A DNA stretch of 64,000 nucleotides from Panaeolus papilionaceus. Taxonomy: Eukaryota; Basidiomycota; Agaricomycetes; Agaricales. The notes under the pieces are model-generated. The model did not search any database, was not told the DNA's origin, and worked only from the letters and a program-made list of their open reading frames with translations. Position 1 is the stretch's first letter; every line of letters begins with the position of its first letter. The position numbers were made by a program, and so were the translations under genes. Positions 12,704-24,115 of this stretch are shown piece after piece. Location: contig JADNRZ010000005.1 of assembly GCA_015501605.1 (NCBI GenBank), positions 372,001-436,000 of the forward strand. Direction: 5' to 3'.

Positions 12704-13190
12704 CACCCAAGGTTCCCACCTTATCCGGTCAATTGACGGGCAAGACCAGATCACTTCTTGGCAGTCGATTGACCGGGAATCGTCTGAATTGTTAGCTCCT
12801 GGAGATATACTCCAATATCTCTTCCCTTTACCCTCACTCCCAAGTCTGACCCACCTTCCCATTACTAATTCTCGGGGTTCTCTGTGAACTGTACAGTTCC
12901 CCAACGACACTGAGGAGGATGGGGAGTTGAGTATACTGTTACCCAATTGGGCCAAAGCGGTTCGTTTCCAGGTACATGTCCCTCCAGGGTCATCATGCAT
13001 CGTTAGTAGCGTCTGAACAGTGTCGCTTCCTCTCATTTCGTCGCTGACAGCGTCCATCAATGGTTCCCACGTGTATTGATGTTGTCCCGTCACCATCAAC
13101 AACAGCGTCGGGACCCATTTGCTCACTGTTTACTGCGTCGTAAAGCTATATCCGGCTCTTCCGCTATGATTTTGTTAGGAATTTTTGCAT
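12704..13190. repeat. left inverted arm of the mobile element
   Basis: 487 bp, inverted copy of 14679-15160 with a 5-bp extra segment near 12735. An open frame of about 140 codons starting MSKWVPTLLLM lies in each arm in mirrored orientation. It is a consequence of the duplication, has no known domain, and is probably not a gene. Confidence 0.9.
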
Positions 13191-14678
13191 ATAACCTTAT
13201 AATCCAATGTAATATTTGGCTTGGACATGCTTATATGTACACTAGTCATCCATATTAAGTGTCACACAGCAGTCAATAACTGCTAGCATACCTACATTTC
13301 TAGCCAATATTAAGCTCTATTTTACTCCTCTAAAGTGTGATACAATGTCACTATAGCCACGCAGAACCACTGTTACCGACTGTATGATAAAATCTCTACC
13401 AGATCTTCTGTAAGTGACCATTTATTTTCTGGATATAGGGATGTCTTGCAAGGTATCCACCCAGTGTATCTGCATGCTAAATTACCAACTCTTCTTTACA
13501 AGTAATGTAGCAAAGGGCAGTAAGCGATGGTGTGAGTTTGTGGCCAGGAATATGTCTGCATTGGTGTCGCAGAGATGCCCATGTCACAAAAACAATACCA
13601 TGGCATTTTCAAGCGATATTGCTGGCTTTTTAGTCTATTAACGCTTATTAACATAACATATTGAGTTCTATTAGGTTCCAAATACAGATGTATTACACTA
13701 ATGTGGTCATAGTTGTCTAATCCTTTGACAGGCGCTAATTTTAGGTATTTGATGAATATCACTTGAAAAAGCGGCTTACCGGAGTATCTTATGCTACTGT
13801 GATATTCATAATAAAATTCCGTGTCGACTGAAAAAAAATTCACAGAGATCGGAGCAGAGGTCGTGAAGATACGGCCTTTCGAGTGTAAAATCACGAACCA
13901 CATTCAAAGCCATCAAGATCCACATTTGGAAACTCTGATGTCCGTGATGCGACTTCGATGTTTTGCATTCGAAACCTTAGTATCTCCTCGTCCACTGCTC
14001 CATTTCCTATGATCTTTTTTTTGAATTGAAGGTGCAGTTCGAGGGTGTTTACCTGTACCCTCATATTTTCTTTATTGCCAGTTGTGCGCTTTTAATTCGA
14101 CATAAATGGTATTTTTGATCATGTTCAATACATATGCGGATTTTGGTCGAGGTACCTCTATGTATGACTTTGCATTAGCATATACAAGGACATACTATCT
14201 TTTATGATGTTATAAAAGCACTGGATCCACAATAGACAACTTGGGCAGAGACATATGCATCAAATTCATGACAGATGATTAGTGGAGGCTTCGAGTGGTT
14301 TATTGTCCTATATTATTAGGCGCTCGTCTTCTGCTTAACGAAATTTGACTGGGAGTACGTAAGGTCCCATCTGTAGAAGTTTCACATTGAAAGGATACAT
14401 GTGCCAGCCCATATCGGTTATGTATTGTTGGCAGATTTCAGTCAACTCAATGATAACAAGCAGCAGCATGAGTTGGCTGCAATTACGAAACGGGTCCATG
14501 ATGTGACTGCAGCTTACATATAGCAGGAGGTCTATCACTTAGATATACATAGCTATATAACAGCTCTGCTTCATTATCTAACTAATGTTAAAATGATTGA
14601 TATATTGAGTGTTAAATAAGGCATTCTAACAGACTCATGCATTGAAATAGGGATCTTTACACTAGGTTCTACTGGGAA

Positions 14679-15160
14679 ATGCAAAAATTCCTAACAAAAT
14701 CATAGCGGAAGAGCCGGATATAGCTTTACGACGCAGTAAACAGTGAGCAAATGGGTCCCGACGCTGTTGTTGATGGTGACGGGACAACATCAATACACGT
14801 GGGAACCATTGATGGACGCTGTCAGCGACGAAATGAGAGGAAGCGACACTGTTCAGACGCTACTAACGATGCATGATGACCCTGGAGGGACATGTACCTG
14901 GAAACGAACCGCTTTGGCCCAATTGGGTAACAGTATACTCAACTCCCCATCCTCCTCAGTGTCGTTGGGGAACTGTACAGTTCACAGAGAACCCCGAGAA
15001 TTAGTAATGGGAAGGTGGGTCAGACTTGGGAGTGAGGGTAAAGGGAAGAGATATTGGAGTATATCTCCAGGAGCTAACAATTCAGACGATTCCCGGTCAA
15101 TCGACTGCCAAGAAGTGATCTTGCCCGTCAATTGACCGGATAAGGTGGGAACCTTGGGTG
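14679..15160. repeat. right inverted arm of the mobile element
   Basis: 482 bp, inverted copy of 12704-13190. Near the outer end both arms contain CCGGTCAATTGAC followed about 25 bp on by GTCGATTGACCGG, an internal imperfect palindrome that could be a subterminal protein-binding site (inference). Confidence 0.9.
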
Positions 15161-15239
15161 GTTCAAGTAAGAGCCGTAAATTGGCAACACAAAGACGACC
15201 AAACAACATAGCCCCTATACAGTGGAGTTATCCGGAGTT

Positions 15240-16030
15240 CTTCGTTGTTGAAGCTGAAGAAGGAGACTCTTCAGGCCAACGGCGGTTCAGCTACAGAAAT
15301 TTTTGAGTCTAATATTCCTGTGCAAGTAGGGCCCATTTTCCTTACATTTGTGCTGACCGTGTGCCACGGGTTCCAGCTAATTCATAAATTATTGAGCGTA
15401 CAACATGGTGTACACGAATGCTGCTTTTTATAAGTATCTGCTCTGAGGGACCATCCTCCCGCAATATCGAGGTGCTGTAGCTTGGCGTCCCACCGCTCAT
15501 AAAATTAGCGAGTAAAGCACGAATTTCTCTTGCCTTCAATTGGGCGACGTTATGTCGAACAAGGCAAGGCGCTCGAGGGAGGGTGCAGAGGCGTTTGAAA
15601 ATTCTTTCATAAAGGAAAATAAATTCTGGACCAGCCTTTCAGCAGCCACAGCGTTCAGCCTCTTGTGGTCAAGTGGCTTGAAGATTCGAAGGCTACGAAA
15701 TCAATGGGGTTATGTAGAATGCCAGGTAAATGTTGTCCAGCTTGGCGGGCCATTACGTTCGGAATATTGACCTCGATCAGCGTTTGCTTAGACCGCTCAG
15801 TCATCCCCTTTAGTCACACAGAAGCATGCAAAAAGTCATAGATTGACCACTGTTGAGGGATACCGATGTTTAGTGCAACCTCTCTCCATTGATGGCAAAC
15901 GGTGACTGGCATCCATCCAAGCTGTGCGGTATGGTATACTCAGGAAACCAGTCTTGAACATCCAGAGAAATCCTGGCGAGTACTTCAGGAAGAAAAGTTG
16001 AAATCTCTCAAGTTATGCTTTTTCTTCAGC
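15240..16030 (-). pseudogene. decayed F-box gene fragment
   Basis: Reading the minus strand across frames gives recognisable F-box-family pieces in the right order. They are LPEVLARISLDVQDWF near 15985-15935, then after a frame change VCHQWREVALNI with PQQWSIYDF near 15900-15850. Further on come NASAPSLERLALFDI near 15600-15560, and SGGTP then LQHLDIAGGWSL (another frame change) near 15500-15450. Several frameshifts and stops make it non-functional. The expected C-terminal half is missing; the mobile element starts within about 100 bp of the surviving 3' end. It belongs to the same family as the two intact tandem genes to the left. Confidence 0.8.
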
Positions 16031-16514
16031 CACCCTATCTAGAGGTCAATTTAACTAAGCTCGTCGTCTACAGGTCCGGGAAAAAATGTGGCAAAGTGAG
16101 CTCAACCATTTGGGTAAAACAAAAAAAGAAATGAGATTAAAGGCGAGAACGTTGCATGCCTGTGTTTTGCATGTCATTTCCCACTGGAAAAGTCGTGCTA
16201 CTGGGTACATGTTGTTCGTAATGTCTAGGCGCTTGTTGAGATCAAGGGTCGTAGGATTGCCAAGTTATCACCGTGCTCGGAAATAAATCTCCTGATGGTT
16301 TTCCTGAAAGTTTTAAAGGATATGCAAAAATATTGAATGCTTTTGAGTTGCGATTTTGGGTGCTCCCTCCCAATCGAACCAACTTCCAAGGATTTTTTGC
16401 TTTGCTTGGCCTTGTTTATTACGCTATTTCGCTGATCTCCGAGCCCCACAATCATAATCTAAGCGCGTCGCTGAGTTACGCCGACACGCCTTGAACACAA
16501 ACAACATTGTAGGG

Positions 16515-17725
16515 ATGACATACCGACTAACAACATCAGAGGACTATCAAAAGCTCCTTGACGACTACGACACCTGGCTATTCGATTGTGATGGCGTTCT
16601 CTGGTGCGGGGATCGTCTTATTGACGGTGTCGCCGAGTATTGGACGTTCTTCGACAGCGAAGTGCGCTTTCAAGGATTCGCCTTTCAAACCTGCTCATTC
16701 AAGACTCATAATAACCATATTGACATTTTCAATACAAAAAGATCGTGTTTGTCACAAATAACGCAACCAAGTCTCGACAGAACTATCGACACAAATTCGA
16801 GCAGTTGGGTATCAAAGCAGAGGTGGTATGTTACCCACTCCTGTAATTTATATGTTACGGCTAGTAATTTTTTACGTGCCTGCAGGACGAGATATATGGA
16901 TCAGCTTATACATCAGCTGTGTATTTGTCTTCTGTGCTGAAACTTTCAAAGGACATGAAAGCATATGTATGTCATCGGAATGGCAGGTCTGGAGGAAGAG
17001 CTAAGAGAAGAGGGCATCACATTTCTAGGCGGGACGGTATGCTCTACTCTTGTTTCTTGTATAGAACATCGGATTAATCTCGTAGTATTTGTCTTCAGGA
17101 CCCACAAGACAACACTCTCGAGCCATTCGACCTGACCAAGTTCACTCAAGATCCAGACGTCGCCGCTGTGGTTTGTGGTGGTGACACCCAAATCAATTAT
17201 ACAAAGCTATCTAAAGCTTATCGGTACCTCCTAACAAACTCAGACTGCCACTTTGTTGTCACCAATGAAGATAGCACCTTCCCGTCCACAGGTGGTATCC
17301 TTCCAGGAGCAGGATCGCTGTTTACGCCTTTGCGATACGCGTTGAACAGGAATCCAGTGTGCACGGGTAAACCATCAAGCGTCATGCTTGACTGCATTCG
17401 ATCCAAGTCAGCTCAATTACCACTTCATGACTGTTTGAATACAACTGACAACCCTTCATTCAGAGTCAACTTTGACCCATCGCGCACCATTATGGTCGGG
17501 GATCGATTGAATACCGATATTCAGCTTGGACAGAATGGTGGTTTTTCCACGCTAGTTGTGTTCACAGGTGAGCAGGCAGCTGTTATCCAATATCTTACCA
17601 GTCCTCAATGAAACTCAGGAATAACAGCGGAAAATGAGATATTTGGCCCATATCCGTCGCCCATTGTTCCCAACTTCGCCACCAATGCACTGGGAGACCT
17701 CAGACAATCCAAAAATGCGCAGTAA
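16515..17725 (+). pseudogene. PHO13-type phosphatase (phosphoglycolate / 4-nitrophenyl phosphatase family), frameshifted
   Basis: HAD-superfamily phosphatase related to yeast PHO13. Exons as read: 16515-16661, 16742-16825, 16886-17036, 17099-17567 and 17619-17725. Seen: HAD motif I LFDCDGVLW, motif II VFVTNNATKSR, TNEDSTFPSTGG, motif III region CTGKPSSVML, and motif IV MVGDRLNTDI, all with catalytic residues kept. Two defects: exon 3 has a tandem TATG duplication (16964-16971) that throws the expected AYVIGMAGLEEEL out of frame. The end of exon 1 also reads GVAEYWTFFDSE where the +1 frame gives the family-like LDVLRQR, suggesting a lost base near 16637. The C-terminal half is clean. Either a young pseudogene or assembly errors; metabolite repair would be lost if real. 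Confidence 0.75.
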
Positions 17726-18271
17726 CAGCGGTTTTCAGTATTAAAGGTTTTCGTATTCATCTTCATTTCGTCCTACACACCTAGAGAAAACCCTTATGAT
17801 AGAGATAGAAATAGGATCAGCTAGACCACAGATATAAAATATTCAAGGATTTAAATCCAGCCATTAGGTGAAGGAGTGGTATTTTTTGTGGGAGTGCAAG
17901 TCTGTATACACGGAAATCATAAGAAATATGAAAGATAGGTTGAGGAACAACAAAAGAAAAACAAGGGATTCACAAGGAGCGTATATATATGGGACCGACT
18001 AAAGTTCATTAGAAAGAGACTTAGGATGCCGAGACGGGGGAGGGGGAACGGAAACACTATATAGGAGGTAAAATGAAGGTGAAGGTAATAAAACAAACGA
18101 GTGGCTGCATTCATCAAAGTCAGAAAGACCAGCAACCGCATATGATGGAACAAAAGTTAAGAGGTATCGATAATGTGAGACAGTGGGAGAACAGAATAAA
18201 TCCAAACCCGCGAACGAACATAATTGATAAAAGAAATTAGGAGTGAAAACGTCACTAGGGAATGCCACGTT
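17726..18271. other. intergenic between convergent genes
   Basis: About 550 bp of AT-rich sequence between the end of the phosphatase remnant and the stop codon of the minus-strand Num1-like gene. Nothing recognisable. Confidence 0.55.
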
Positions 18272-21200
18272 TTACGAGTCTACATGAGCACCTGCAGGGA
18301 GCGAGGTTTTGGTCGACCGCCGTGACCCGAAACGAAGCTTGCCATCTTCTCCTCTTCCCCAGGAGAAAATACCCCCTCCTTCTGAATGGGATTGCGAGCT
18401 ACCCTTTCCAGAGCGGAATGACCAAGCCGGAGAGGATGGTCGTGCTTGTTCAAACATATTAGGATCCAGAAGTTGGTTATCGGTACTTCTTCTGTTGGTT
18501 AGAGTTCCTTGGTTATGGCTAGAGAGTGTGCCATGGTTTTGGCTGGACACCGTCCCTTGGTTATGGCTCCTAATGGTACCCTGATCGTGATGGTGGTGAT
18601 GATGATGCTTTCCCGAATGACCGACGGTATGTCGTCCATCACAGCACGCACGAACGTTCTCCAACCCTTCATATCCCTCATCCGACATGGACTCATCGTG
18701 AAGCTCAAAGTCTAGGTCGTCGGGATCCTGTGCAGGAACATCAACAAACGATCTATCTGGGCTGTATGGCGACTCAGGCCCGTTCCATCGCAGATACTCT
18801 AGCGCTGGAGTACCAGATCGTTTGCTAACCGATCGCCCAACAGAGAGCTGTGACCGACTTCTTTGTCCTCTAGGCGTCGTGTTCCATGACTCTCCTCTAA
18901 CTGGGCTCCTGCTTTGCCTCTGGGGACTAGTCAAAGTCGCCATTGGTGGTCGACGAGGTTCATCGTTTAGTTGATCGTTAGATCCCGGCGTCTGAGGCAT
19001 GACTGTAGCATTCCCTGGGGACATGATGTTGTTGCTCGGGCGGGATAGCAGGTATTTGAGAGCCTAGAGAGATCATAAGATACATAAGCATGTAAAGGTA
19101 AGGACAGGCGACGTACATTGAGCCAAATGTCATGACGTTCCTTGGTGGGAGCAGTGATCTTCATTTCCCGCTGGGGTGTAGACACGACGACACTGTATTG
19201 ATACAGGCCAGGAGGCATTGGGTTAGGATCTAGCACAGAACGAACGCCCTCAATGTACGCTATGGCAAGGTCAATAACAAAACATTCCTGACGTAAAAAG
19301 TGCACATACCGCTCTTCGCGCTGGACTCGGACACATTTGACGAGCCAGGATCTGCAGAACTCCAGTACAGAGTCTTGGTGTAAGGGTGCACCCAGAAGAA
19401 CCTCTGGTGGCGTCTCTCGCCCACGCCCTTGCCAATCGTCTTCCTAGTGTACTTGTACAAGAATTCACCAATCATAGTCTGTGTGATAGCATGGATGATA
19501 GCGGGATCGGTGGATTGTGCCCCTGGGTCAGCAGCACGAGGGGTAATATCAGCTGTTTTATCTGGTGTTGAAGGGACATTAGCGCCAGCACGGTTATAGG
19601 CGTGATGGTCAGACGAGATGGAGGAGCGAGCAGAAGCAACGCCGCTATGATCAGTAGCAAGAGACGTAGATGAGAACATCTCGTTTTCGCGGACCATGTA
19701 GGAAGACAATACGCTGGGTGGCGCCATTGACGCGTGAGTGGCGGCATTAGCAGCAGATCGGAAGCTGCTTGTCGACGGAGGCTGCCTGAGATTCGTCTGA
19801 GATGGGGGCATACTTGAGCCAGACTGGCGGAAATAGCCAACTTTCTGTCCGGGGTGTGACAGTATGCTTCCCAGTGGTGTGGTTGCGCGCTGGATAAGTT
19901 CTGCAGGGGGAGGGGATGATGGTCTGGGAGGGGGGATGTCGGATGAACTGGAGGTCGTCGCAATCCTCCGTTCGGGAATGAAATTAGGTGGTGGCATGGT
20001 ATTAGGCGGGGGAGGTGCTTTGGGGGGAGGTGGTAAGGCCATCATAACTGGTGGCCTAGACTTGTCCACTGATGCAAGAATTGCCCCAGATGAGGAAGGC
20101 ACTCTTGAACGAGGTAAGTCTTCAGCAGGCGCAGTGCTGGATGAAATGAGCGACTCGATAGATTGGCGTCTGTCTGACGCAGTATTACGGCGACCGAAGG
20201 TGGAGTCGCGGAAGGAACCAGTGACGGGTGTAGGGATGGGTGAAGGAGCAGTGAATACGGGGCCATTCGTCGATGATGAACCATTTGGCGGCGCAGAGGG
20301 TGGGGTTGGAGGGATGAATTGGAACTGTTGAGTGCCTGTAGATGAGCCCACACGATATAAGCCAGGCGCTGGTGCGGTTTTCGCCGCAGGGGCTTGAATG
20401 ACCACAGGCGCCGGTTTCCACTCATCGGTTTGAATGGAAATTTCCTTGACTTCGGGTTTGGGCGGTGGTGGAGGAGGAGGCACCCGGATGACAACAGGTT
20501 CGGGAAGGACATAAAGATCCGCACTGACACCAATGTCCTCATAGGTGAGAGAGGGTATAGAAGCAGGAGGGTAGTAATATGATGATGACGTCTCTGGCCT
20601 GTTGATTGACGAGGTGGAACGATCCCCACGAGCTGAGAAGTGAGAGGCTTTGATGCTTTCTGCATCATCTTCAGAGTCTTCAGATCCAGAATAGTCGTTG
20701 TCCGTCATCGTCAGGACGGAATGGAAGTCCTCCGAGGGAGTGGACATCATGATCGACTGTCTCGCGTCGTGATAGTCATCCTCAGTCTCGGCACCTGTCT
20801 CCGTCTCTTCTCCCTCATCAATATCCTGTTCTTCCTGCTGTGCCTGGGCCAAGAAGCTGCGAGTGATCGTGGTATCTCCAACACTGCTTGACCGAGAGAT
20901 ATCGGCCTGGGTAAGGGTGGAACGACGAGTGTGTTCGCCAGTGACAATCGGTGGTAGACCACGCCCAATTGAAACGGGTTCAGGTACAGGGTCGGTCATC
21001 ATCTCTGTATCGACAAGGACAGGAGGTTTGGGTATCACAGGCTCTGGGGCAGTATGTTGGATAGCCATGTCTGACTTCTGGATTGCGACCACAGGCTCAG
21101 GGTCTGTCTGAAGGGAAGACTCAGCAGTGACAACTTTGGGCATAGGTGTCGGCTCTGGCTCTGGCTCAGACTGAATGGCGATCTCAGCAAAAACTCTAGG

Positions 21201-23557
21201 AGGCGAAGGCGGTGGCGCTAGGACAACAGGGACAACAGGAATAACGGGAGGTTCAGGCAAAACAACGGTCTTCTCGTCCTCAACAATATCGGTCTGGCAG
21301 CTGAAGTCGATCTTCACAACCTTCTTGACACGGATGTACTCGTCGTCATCGTCTTCTTGAATGACATCGGCCTCGTTGAGGAGCGAGTTATTGAGGTTCT
21401 TGAGCAACGAGGTGTCAGCATCTCCTAGCTCAGCAGCCAAAACCTCTGGCGCATCAACGATTGATGGCGGGCGAGCCTCTTTGAAAGGCACGCCACCGCG
21501 GGGCCTGCGAACGGCGCCACCACGAGCAGAACGATTGAGAATCGACTGCCTCAAGGGGCTTCCGGCGTATGATGAGCCGTTGGAAGGAATACGGCGAAGG
21601 ATGTTGGCAAATGCGGGGTCCATGCCATCCACGCTGGTGCGGTTAGAGTGGATTTGTTCCGCAGGTGGTGAAGGCGAACGCTCTCGCTCCTCGTCTAGGT
21701 CATGAGACTGGTTGCTGCCAAAGAATTGTGATACTTCGTCATCTTCGTCGGGCTGGACAAACTGGCCAGGAATAGAGGGTACGGGTGGTGGTGGCGATCC
21801 TCCGAAGTCCTCGTCGTCATCATCGTTATCCTCAGTGTTTGCCGCAGCCATTCCAAGGCGTTGAATGAGTGTGATCCCTCCTCTTCCTCGCCCACGCCCT
21901 CCTCTGCCACTGCCACGTCCGCGTCCGCCAACTTTGAAAGGAGTAAGCTTCTTGACAGGTTTTGTGACTTCTGGGGCGTGCGTCTCCTCGACATCCTCAA
22001 AGGCATCACCATCTTCCTCTTCGTTATCTTGAGCGACAACACTCTGGGCAGCTTCCAATCGGATTCGCTGCTGCTTCTCACGATTCAGTGAGCCTTTCAG
22101 AGTATTAATTTGCCTCTGGGCATGAGCAAGGCGCTGTTGGAGAGCCTCGATTTCATTACTTGGGTGATTTGCGGCCAAAAATGGTTTGCGAAGAGGCGAA
22201 GGATCGGGCGAGTCTGGAAATTCTGCATTGGGGTCGTCAGGTGGGAACAAGCTTGCGACGTCCAGATTACGTCGGTTAACCGAACCTCTTCCAGTTGTGC
22301 CAAAAACGTCCGAGTCGCCATCACCATCTCGTAGGCCAGGTGTAAGAAAATCATTGGGTTCCTGAGCACCAGGCGTGAGTGGCGCGAAGCGATTAATCCG
22401 CCGTCCAGCACGAGCAATTTCGGCTTTCAAGGTATCAACCGATTGTTGAAGGTCAGATTTGTCCCTGGCAAGACCAGCAGCGTGTTTCCTCGCTTGAGCA
22501 ATGGAGGTTTCATGCTTATTCTTCAAGTCCTCTATTTGATTCTGCAGTCGCTCGGTTTCGTTTTTGTGATGATCTGCAGCTTCACGAGCATTGGCGAGGG
22601 ATTGGATGAGACGTCTGTGATCGGATTGAAGGCGTTCGTGGGTTTCCTGGCTTTCTTCGGCTTGCTTTTTTAGATCCCTAAACTCGACCTCAAGGTTCCA
22701 ACTCGCTTCCTTTAGAGCCTCTGTTGAATAAAAATTGTATCAGACCTTTTATAACTCCTAAATTACAGTAAATCTTGCTTACCAGCGTCTTGAGTTTGCT
22801 GCCTAAGTGCCGCTCTAAGGCTCTCCACAGATTTTTCCAGATCATCTTTTTCTTCCTTCATGTCCTGAATTGCCTTATCCCGTTCGCCGAGGAGACTCTG
22901 AAGACGCCGCACTTCGGTCAGGAGTCCACTCCCAATTTCGAAAGCAAATTCTGTGAGTACGTCAACATTCATGCATCGCGACGTAATTAGGTGCAAATGA
23001 AACAAAACGCACCAACGTCGTCCGCTCTATGCGCAGCATTTTTTGCTCTTCGTGATTGAGCAGCCGTCGTTCCAGAGGATGGTTTGACGCGTTCAGGTTC
23101 CTCCCTAGGGAGGTCGGAGAGTGGCATATTGGGTGAATATGTGTGTCCATTAGCGGAGCGCTGTGGTACAAAAGTGAGACTCGAAAAACTGGAATAGTAA
23201 AGCATTGAATATACGTACACTTGAGCTCCCTCCAAATACAGCTGATAATTGCGCGTTTTCGGAATCCCAGGCGAGAATGGTTTCTGAAAGCTCTCGATAC
23301 CGTTGCATTGCCTCGTGGTCAATTTCATCGTCCTCTCCTTTATGAGCCTCCAATTCCTGCAACTGACGAATACGTTCCTCCAATTCCAACTGCTGAGCAA
23401 GGACCCGCTGCCCTAGACTTCCTGCTTGCTGCAATTGCTTCTCCTTGCTGTCAAGTAGATTCTGGAGTTGAAACTTCATGTCGCCAGCCGTTGAAAAAGG
23501 ATCGTTTAAAGAAAAATCTGGCATTGAGGGCATGGCCGATGCCCCTGATGAAGCCAT
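18272..23557 (-). CDS. Num1/ApsA/Mcp5-like cortical anchor protein with PH domain
   Basis: Six-exon gene, complement(join(18272..19063,19117..19259,19310..22720,22783..22950,23013..23160,23219..23557)), 5001 nt in frame, 1666 residues. The N-terminal ~400 residues are heptad-rich coiled coil (EERIRQLQELEAHKGE, LTEVRRLQSLLGERD, SDHRRLIQSLANARE). A long disordered acidic and Pro-rich middle follows, with repeated short hydrophobic/acidic motifs (KIDFSCQTDIVED, EIAIQSEPEP, ESSLQTDPEP, EISIQTDEW). A C-terminal PH domain of the Mcp5 type lies at about 1300-1410 (EFLYKYTRKTIGKG, RRHQRFFWVHPYTKTLYW, ERHDIWLNALKYLL). A tail with a seven-His run completes it. Proteins of this family tether dynein and mitochondria to the cell cortex and position nuclei (established for yeast Num1 and Aspergillus ApsA), which is relevant for dikaryotic hyphae. 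All introns are canonical. Confidence 0.88.
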
Positions 23558-24115
23558 GGCCTACAGGAGCTTTTGAAAGCCCACCAGTGGTCCTTGGTGA
23601 AAAAAGGATTTTTGTAGACTCGAGAGAGCCTTTCGGTCAAACGATTCCCCTCCTGTCCAAACTCAACCACTTGATAATTCCCACGATCACGGCAGCAGGC
23701 TTCCTTGTCCATCATTCCTGTCTAAGGATATTATTCCTTCCTTTGTAACCTTGAGCAACTTTGACGATTATCATAGGAGATTTATTTATTTCATTTCGAC
23801 CTGTAAAGCAAGGCTTTGTTGAACGCAATATTCATTGCTCAAACACATCTGAAGCATAGAGTTTTAGGTGCTCCACCTATTTCTTCTTCGGTTCCCAAAC
23901 ACACTCCCACGAAAACCTTGCATGCCGTTAAAGCAACAATAAAATAAGCGGATCCATACCAGATTACCAAAGGCTGTGTTGAAGGACTCAGATAAGCCAT
24001 CGAGCAAGACAAATTTTTGATTTACAATCTACTGGGACAAGTTCGAATGGGATATACCCTGAAGCCAGTTCGTGTGAGTTGCAGTTAACCAGAAATCTAT
24101 CGGCTACTCAGTGCT
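23558..24115. other. intergenic, no gene seen
   Basis: Region upstream of the Num1-like start codon and downstream of the P450 remnant. It should hold the promoter of the Num1-like gene; no distinct motif recognised. Confidence 0.55.

Larger units (their letters stand above)
12704..15160. mobile_element. non-autonomous DNA transposon with long identical inverted arms (hAT-like by 8-bp TSD)
   Basis: 2457-bp element bounded by inverted arms 12704-13190 and 14679-15160. It is flanked by a direct 8-bp duplication GTTCAAGT (12696-12703 and 15161-15168). Ends read CACCCAAGG...CCTTGGGTG. The arms matched base for base wherever I compared them, except that the left arm has 5 extra bases near 12735. 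The 1.49-kb centre has no recognisable transposase. Eight-base duplications are typical of hAT and a few other superfamilies; the termini are not a classical hAT consensus, so the superfamily is inferred. Identity of the arms and an intact duplication indicate a recent insertion or arm-to-arm gene conversion. It sits between the start of an intact F-box gene and a decayed F-box copy. Confidence 0.88.

Noticed and set aside
12698..13126. 142-codon frame in the left arm, mirrored by 14743-15135 in the right arm, as a duplicated gene
   Set aside because: Its conservation is explained by the arms being identical DNA. It has no domain, differs at the C-terminus because of the 5-bp indel, and overlaps the element's end.
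13496..13903. Open frame of 135 codons inside the mobile element as a possible transposase fragment
   Set aside because: No DDE/DDD-like, zinc-finger or hAT dimerisation motif can be seen, and composition matches the AT-rich surroundings; treated as chance.
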